From: an uncultured Clostridia bacterium
Lineage (GTDB): Bacteria; Bacillota; Clostridia; Oscillospirales; Acutalibacteraceae
Length of the DNA stretch: 10,115 nucleotides
Direction of reading: 5' to 3'
Assembly: GCA_947165615.1 (NCBI GenBank)
Contig: CAMVBD010000022.1
Location: 1 to 10,115, forward strand
Shown here: positions 6,242-10,115 of the stretch, piece by piece
Numbering within the stretch: position 1 is the stretch's first letter
Layout of the letters: each line of letters opens with the position of its first letter
The notes under the pieces: model-generated
The model's input: only the letters and a program-made list of their open reading frames with translations
The model's database searches: none
Told to the model about the DNA's origin: nothing
Translations under genes and position numbers: made by a program

Positions 6242-6415
6242 AATGCAGAATGCAGAATACAGAATACAAAATGAAGGACGGGGGCTATGCCCCCGTACCC
6301 CCATTTTTTTCGTTGCCCCAACGCGACCCACGGGGACAAGTCACGAATCGCGATTTTAATGCGGCGCACCGCGCCGCCACCTCCATTTTGTATTTTGTAT
6401 TTTACATTTTGCATT
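6242..6415. repeat. 174-bp fold-back (MITE-like) element with inverted heptad-repeat ends
   Basis: The left end is five 7-bp units (6242-6276: AATGCAG twice, AATACAG, AATACAA, AATGAAG). The right end is five units of the same family in reverse complement (6381-6415). The two 35-bp ends match at 30 of 35 positions when folded. Inside the left end is a perfect 8-bp hairpin ACGGGGGC-TAT-GCCCCCGT (6278-6296) followed by ACCC and a seven-T run (6304-6310). Inside the right end is a 7-bp hairpin GCGGCGC-ACC-GCGCCGC (6361-6377). The centre has a CGTTG/CAACG hairpin (6311-6323) and the palindrome AATCGCGATT (6346-6355). It has no coding capacity and fills the space between yfbR and the peptidase cluster. 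It may act as the yfbR terminator. No convincing promoter for the downstream cluster is visible in it. Confidence 0.8.
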
Positions 6416-6427
6416 GAAAAGTGCCCC

Positions 6428-6455
6428 ACGAACCACGAACAAATTACGAAAGGAC
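6428..6455 (+). repeat. Heptad-like units in the leader of the peptidase cluster
   Basis: ACGAACC (6428), ACGAACA (6435), then more degenerate AATTACG (6442) and AAAGGAC (6449) keep 7-bp register. The last unit contains the AAAGGA ribosome binding site of the gene starting at 6462. The first two units match the leader repeat of yfbR, and the last two are weak on their own. Confidence 0.5.
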
Positions 6456-6461
6456 CCTATT

Positions 6462-7481
6462 ATGACAAACATGCAGGAACTTCTCCGCCGCATCACGGCG
6501 GCGCCCTCGGTATCGGGGACGGAAAACGCGGCGGCCGAGGTAATCAAAGACGTCTTAAAGGACACCGCCGACCGGTTTGAGACCGACGCGCTGGGAAACC
6601 TTAAGGCCGTTATCAACGAAAACGCCGAACCCGGCGTTATGCTGCTGGCCCACATGGACAAGATCGGTTACATCGTGACCGGGATCGACAAAGAGACCGG
6701 CTTTTTACGGATCGACAAGTGCGGCGGCTCCGACGCGCGCGTCGCGCCCGCCCTTCGGGTCAACGTCTACGGCAAAAAGACGCTGCCCGGCGTCATCATC
6801 AGCACCCCGCCCCACCTTGCGGGGCCTGACGCCGCCAAAAAAGCGCAGCCGCTGGACAAACTCGGCGTGGACTGCGGCCTGCCCTACGACGAGATCAAGG
6901 ACCTCGTCTTCCCCGGCGACCGGGCGATGGTGGACGCCGGGTTTTATGAGCTGAATGAAAACCGCGTCTGTTCCCCGTTTTTGGACGACGTCGCGGGCGT
7001 CGCGGCGGCGATCCGCTGCGCGGAACTTGTCAAGGCTGCCGGAGGCGGACGCCGTCTCGAGTGCGTCTTTACGACCCGGGAGGAGGTCGGCGGGCAGGGC
7101 TCGACGACCGCGTCCTTTGCGACGAAGGCCGGGACTGCCATTGCCATCGACGTGTCCTTTGCCAAGGCCCCGGGACTGCCCGAGACCGTGGATTCCGCGC
7201 TCGGCTCCGGCGCCATGATCGGTTACGCGCCCGTTCTGCACAAAAGCCTGTCCGACCGGCTGCGCGAGCTTGCCGAGGAAAAGAACATCCCCTACACCGT
7301 GGAGGTCATGGGACGCTCCACCGGTACGGACGCGGACGAGGCCCTGACCGCCGCCGGCGGCAAGGTGACGGGGCTTTTGAGCATCCCGATCCGCAACATG
7401 CACACGCCCGTGGAGATCGCGGACGTGCGCGACGTCGAGGCCGTCGGCGCCCTGCTTGCGGCGTACGTTTTGGACGAATAA
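6462..7481 (+). CDS. M42 family metallo-aminopeptidase (first of a tandem pair)
   Basis: A 339-residue cytosolic dinuclear metallopeptidase of family M42 (glutamyl aminopeptidase / TET-type, COG1363). Predicted ligands and catalytic residues are all present: His64 and Asp66 in AHMDKIG, Asp175 in FLDDVAG, catalytic Glu207 and ligand Glu208 in REEVGG, Asp230 in AIDV, and His314 in RNMHTPVE. The residue after the AHMD motif is Lys67, where the family and the neighbouring paralogue have Glu, which may alter specificity. Family members form 12-subunit tetrahedral particles that trim peptides from proteasome-like proteases. ATG 6462 has AAAGGA (6449-6454) at 7-base spacing; Met4 at 6471 is an alternative. 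The next gene begins 13 bases after the stop, so this is the head of a four-gene cluster. Confidence 0.92.
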   Translation: MTNMQELLRRITAAPSVSGTENAAAEVIKDVLKDTADRFETDALGNLKAVINENAEPGVMLLAHMDKIGYIVTGIDKETGFLRIDKCGGSDARVAPALRVNVYGKKTLPGVIISTPPHLAGPDAAKKAQPLDKLGVDCGLPYDEIKDLVFPGDRAMVDAGFYELNENRVCSPFLDDVAGVAAAIRCAELVKAAGGGRRLECVFTTREEVGGQGSTTASFATKAGTAIAIDVSFAKAPGLPETVDSALGSGAMIGYAPVLHKSLSDRLRELAEEKNIPYTVEVMGRSTGTDADEALTAAGGKVTGLLSIPIRNMHTPVEIADVRDVEAVGALLAAYVLDE

Positions 7482-7494
7482 GGAGGGACGGACC

Positions 7495-8514
7495 ATGAAA
7501 GAATTGCTGAAGACCCTTTGCGCCGTGGACGGCGCCTCCGGTCGGGAGACGCGCGTACGCGAAACGGTTTTGTCCCTGATCGGGGACGGGCATGACGTAA
7601 AGGTCGACCCGCTGGGAAGCCTGATCGTCAGCGTCAAGGGCAAAAAGCCCGCGAAGCACAAGGTCATGCTGTGCGCCCACATGGATGAGGTCGGCGTCAT
7701 CGCCACGTTCATCACCGGCGCGGGGCTTATCAAATTCACGACTGTCGGCGGCATTCAGCCGGCGGCGCTGCTCGGCAAGACCGTGCGCTTCGAAAACGGG
7801 GTCGTGGGCGCCGTGGGCGTCAAGCCCGTACATCTGTGCGCCGGCGACGAGCGGCTGGCGCTGCCCGAAGTCAAGGACATGTACATCGATATCGGCGCCG
7901 AGGACAAGGCGGACGCCGAAAAACGGGTGCGCCCCGGGGACGTCGCCGTGTTTACCAGCGACTGGACCGAGATGGGCGACAAAATCCTGTCCAAGGCCAT
8001 CGACGACCGCGCGGGCTGCGCCGTCATGGTCGATATGATCCGAAAGGGCGTGGAATACGACACGACCTTCGTCTTCAACACGATGGAGGAGGTCGGTCTT
8101 CGCGGCTCGAAGGCCTCGGCCTTTACCGTGGACCCCGAATACGCGATCGTGCTGGAGGGCACCACCGCCGCCGACGTCATCGGCGTGCCGGAGGCGGAGC
8201 GCGTGTGCGCGCTCGGCAAGGGGGCCGTGGTCAACTTTATGGACCGCTCCACCCTGTACGACAAGACGCTGTACGACAAGGCCTTTGCCGTAGCAAACGA
8301 AAACGGGATCGCCCTGCAGCCCAAAACCATGGTCGCGGGCGGCAACGACGCCGGCAGCATCCACGTCAGCCGCGGGGGCGTCAAAACCATTACGCTGAAC
8401 GTGCCGACCCGCTACATCCACTCCCCTTCCTCCGTGTGCGATGGAAACGACCTGAACGCGCTCAGAGCCCTGGCGGAAAAGCTGGCGGAGGCCTTTGCAA
8501 GCGGTGACGCCTGA
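7495..8514 (+). CDS. M42 family metallo-aminopeptidase (second of a tandem pair)
   Basis: Also 339 residues and family M42, but clearly diverged from the preceding gene. The canonical motif AHMDEVG (His62, Asp64) is kept, with Asp170 in AIDDRAG, catalytic Glu198 and ligand Glu199 in MEEVGLRGS, Glu221 in VLEGTTAADV (a Glu where the first copy has Asp), and His309 in RYIHSP. It matches better the YsdC/FrvX-like aminopeptidase subgroup common in Bacillota. ATG 7495 has a strong AAGGAGGG (7480-7487) overlapping the previous stop codon, at 7-base spacing. Differences from its neighbour in the active-site loops suggest different peptide preferences and possibly mixed TET particles; both ideas are inference. 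Confidence 0.93.
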   Translation: MKELLKTLCAVDGASGRETRVRETVLSLIGDGHDVKVDPLGSLIVSVKGKKPAKHKVMLCAHMDEVGVIATFITGAGLIKFTTVGGIQPAALLGKTVRFENGVVGAVGVKPVHLCAGDERLALPEVKDMYIDIGAEDKADAEKRVRPGDVAVFTSDWTEMGDKILSKAIDDRAGCAVMVDMIRKGVEYDTTFVFNTMEEVGLRGSKASAFTVDPEYAIVLEGTTAADVIGVPEAERVCALGKGAVVNFMDRSTLYDKTLYDKAFAVANENGIALQPKTMVAGGNDAGSIHVSRGGVKTITLNVPTRYIHSPSSVCDGNDLNALRALAEKLAEAFASGDA

Positions 8515-9163
8515 GTTCGTCTTTCCGGCGGGAGAAACCGCCGAAAAACTGAAGGTCTTTTGTGAAAGCGGGATCGCGGGCGCGGAGATCTATACGCTTC
8601 TCTGCGTTTCGGGCGGAAGTCTGCCCGAGGGGCGGCTGTTCACGGGGGAAGAAAACGGAAAAACCGTCTCGGCGTTGTACCGCGGTCCCGATTACACGGT
8701 CATAAAGGAAGCGGGAAAGCCCCCGGTCGAGGAGCTGGCGCTTTTGCGCTTTGCCGGGACAAAAAGCCGACGTTCCGCCGTCCCCGCGGAGCCGATGGCG
8801 TTTTCCGATCTTTACGCGGCGGCGCTTTTGTATGCGGGCGGCAGTCTCTCCTACGCCGACGAGCGGCGTTACGTCTACAAGGCGAGGTGCTTCCGGGACG
8901 GCTTTTACCGGGGAGCCTGCGTAAAAGTCGCCGGCAACATCGTCTGCACCGCCGCCGTCGTCGCCGAAAACCGGGATACTTGTCTCATCGGCGACGTGTT
9001 TACAAGAGAGGACTGCCGGGGTCGGGGGTACGCCTCGGCGTGCGTGCTGTTCTGCGTTTATGACGCCGAAAAGCGGGGAAAGGCCCTTTACGTTTTGTGT
9101 GAAGAAAAAAACGTCCCGTTTTACGGGGCGCTGGGATTTATAAAAACAGATGGCACTATGTGA
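8504..9163 (+). CDS. GNAT family N-acetyltransferase
   Basis: About 219 residues. The GNAT fold is in the C-terminal half: beta strands around residues 138-165 (CVKVAGNIVCTAAVV), then the acetyl-CoA pyrophosphate loop RGRGYA (about 172-177, R-x-x-G-x-A) and the closing FYGALGFIKTD. The N-terminal ~100 residues are not assigned and may form a second, degenerate GNAT-like half. The start is ambiguous: GTG 8504 has GGAGG (8487-8491) at 12-base spacing and overlaps the preceding stop by 11 bases, whereas TTG 8495 would put the same site only 3 bases away. Either way there is no intergenic space, implying translational coupling to the peptidase. The acetyl acceptor (amine, peptide or antibiotic) cannot be inferred. 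Confidence 0.82.
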   Translation: MTPEFVFPAGETAEKLKVFCESGIAGAEIYTLLCVSGGSLPEGRLFTGEENGKTVSALYRGPDYTVIKEAGKPPVEELALLRFAGTKSRRSAVPAEPMAFSDLYAAALLYAGGSLSYADERRYVYKARCFRDGFYRGACVKVAGNIVCTAAVVAENRDTCLIGDVFTREDCRGRGYASACVLFCVYDAEKRGKALYVLCEEKNVPFYGALGFIKTDGTM

Positions 9164-10028
9164 ACTTTGCCCCCGGCGCTGCCGGGCGGACCGGACAAAA
9201 ACCGTCGGCTTCTGCGGCGTGGGCGAGACTGTCGTCGCGGCGCTGGCGGGGCCCCATTTCGGGGAGGAGCCCTGCATTGCCGGGTACGGCGGCGCGGGGA
9301 CGGTCTTTTTTTCCGGCTGCAATCTCGGCTGCGTCTACTGCCAGAACCGGGAGATCAGTCTGGAACGGCGCGGAAAAGAGATCACGGTGGAGCGATTGGC
9401 CGATATTTTTCGGGAACTCGTCGACAACGGCGCGGACTGCGTGGACCTTGTGACGCCGACGCATTTTGCCGACAAGGTCAAAGCGGCGCTGACGGCGTAC
9501 CGCCCGGACGTGCCGGTGGTGTGGAACTGCGGCGGGTACGAGTCGGTCGAAACGCTGAAAACGCTGGACGGCCTTGTGGACGTGTACCTGCCCGATTACA
9601 AGTACGCCGACGGGACGCTTGCAAAACGGTATTCCCACGCGCCGGACTACCCGGAAACGGCCCTTTCGGCGATCAAAGAGATGGCGCGGCAGACCGGAAA
9701 ACCGGTTTTCGACGCGGACGGGCTCCTGAAAAAAGGGACGCTCATCCGCCATCTGGTGCTGCCGGGGCAGATCGAAAACACGCTGGACGCGCTGGATATC
9801 CTGACGGCGGCCTTTTCGGAGGACGAGGTTTTACTCAGCGTCATGAGCCAGTACACCCCGCCGAAGGACCCCCTGCCCGATGAAAACCTCAACCGCCGCC
9901 TGACGCAAGCGGAGTACGACCGGGTGCTCGATTATCTGTATCTGCTCGGCAACGAAAACGTTTACGTGCAGGAACTGTCCGCCGCCTCGGACTTTTACGT
10001 TCCGGCGTTCGACGGAACGGGGGTATAA
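9150..10028 (+). CDS. Radical SAM protein, PflX-like (COG1313)
   Basis: 292 residues. The radical SAM cluster motif CxxxCxxC is Cys57, Cys61 and Cys64 in FFSGCNLGCVYCQN. The family's extra N-terminal cysteines are present: Cys4, Cys7 and Cys11 in CELCPRRC, and Cys22 in GFCG. FGEEPCIAG (38-45 region) and the later motifs NCGGYES, VDVYLPDYKYAD and LIRHLVLPG are typical of the COG1313 group, relatives of pyruvate formate-lyase activating enzyme. The substrate of this group is not established, and no glycyl-radical enzyme is encoded in the window. ATG 9150 overlaps the acetyltransferase gene by 14 bases and has only a weak upstream GGGA, so translation probably depends on coupling. It is the last gene of the cluster and is followed directly by a terminator. 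Confidence 0.9.
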   Translation: MALCELCPRRCRADRTKTVGFCGVGETVVAALAGPHFGEEPCIAGYGGAGTVFFSGCNLGCVYCQNREISLERRGKEITVERLADIFRELVDNGADCVDLVTPTHFADKVKAALTAYRPDVPVVWNCGGYESVETLKTLDGLVDVYLPDYKYADGTLAKRYSHAPDYPETALSAIKEMARQTGKPVFDADGLLKKGTLIRHLVLPGQIENTLDALDILTAAFSEDEVLLSVMSQYTPPKDPLPDENLNRRLTQAEYDRVLDYLYLLGNENVYVQELSAASDFYVPAFDGTGV

Positions 10029-10029
10029 C

Positions 10030-10055
10030 AAAAAACGCGCTCCGGCGCGTTTTTT
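10030..10055 (+). terminator. Intrinsic terminator of the peptidase/GNAT/radical SAM cluster
   Basis: A perfect 11-bp stem AAAAAACGCGC / GCGCGTTTTTT closes on a TCCG loop, with six T at 10050-10055. It begins two bases after the TAA of the radical SAM gene. The A/T symmetry would also permit termination from the other side. Confidence 0.93.
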
Positions 10056-10056
10056 A

Positions 10057-10115
10057 GTGTGGGGTGAGGGGTGAGGAGTGAGGGGTGAAGGACGGGCTTC
10101 GCCCGTACCCGATTT
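10057..10115. repeat. Heptad array (GTGAGGG family) leading into a hairpin core, cut by the window edge
   Basis: Five 7-bp units lie at 10057-10091: GTGTGGG, GTGAGGG, GTGAGGA, GTGAGGG and GTGAAGG. They run into the hairpin ACGGGC-TTC-GCCCGT (10092-10106) and then ACCC. The layout heptads, AAGG, ACGGG hairpin, GTACCC is the same as at the left end of the 6242-6415 element although the heptad sequence differs, so this is probably the left end of a related unit whose right arm lies beyond the window. The array starts one base after the terminator T-run. Confidence 0.8.

Noticed and set aside
6346..6461. Promoter for the M42 cluster inside the right arm of the fold-back element.
   Set aside because: TTGTAT-like -35 words exist, but none has a convincing -10 at 16-18 bp spacing. 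The AT-rich heptads produce such words by chance.

Overview
The window looks like chromosomal DNA from a GC-rich member of the Bacillota, most likely class Clostridia (an uncultured, gut-type anaerobe). The grounds are canonical sigma-A promoters, strong AGGAGG-type ribosome binding sites, compact intrinsic terminators, a YfbR-type nucleotidase, tandem M42 aminopeptidases and a PflX-like (COG1313) radical SAM protein. The taxonomy is an inference. No phage, plasmid, CRISPR, toxin-antitoxin or defence module is visible.

Layout. Positions 1-509 carry no gene. They hold an AT-rich promoter/operator edge for a leftward gene outside the window, three copies of a GC-rich palindromic repeat, and an array of 7-bp tandem repeats abutting a terminator. 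Positions 510-3311 (minus strand) form a two-gene operon: a secreted, membrane-anchored SGNH/GDSL esterase followed by a cytosolic TIM-barrel sugar isomerase/epimerase-like protein. It has a clear promoter and a perfect palindrome in the leader. Positions 3582-5474 (minus) encode a 630-residue three-helix membrane protein of unknown function with its own promoter and terminator. A divergent promoter at 5559-5587 drives yfbR (5633-6211), a 5'-deoxynucleotidase. A 174-bp fold-back element with heptad-repeat ends fills the gap after yfbR. Positions 6462-10028 (plus) form a tightly packed four-gene cluster: two M42 metallopeptidases of equal length, a GNAT acetyltransferase and a PflX-like radical SAM enzyme. 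A strong terminator closes it, followed by another heptad-repeat element cut by the window edge.

How the genes may work together. The M42 pair would finish intracellular peptide breakdown to amino acids, with GNAT and radical SAM partners of unknown substrate that are translationally coupled to it. YfbR keeps deoxynucleotide pools in check. The esterase/isomerase pair suggests surface deacylation of a glycan followed by intracellular sugar handling, but no substrate is shown by the sequence.

The least ordinary aspect is the non-coding DNA. Several 7-bp-period repeat families (consensus ACGARCC, AATRCAR and GTGAGGG) recur in the intergenic regions. They sit next to terminators, inside mRNA leaders, and as the inverted ends of a MITE-like unit, and two of the families lead into the same hairpin-plus-GTACCC core.
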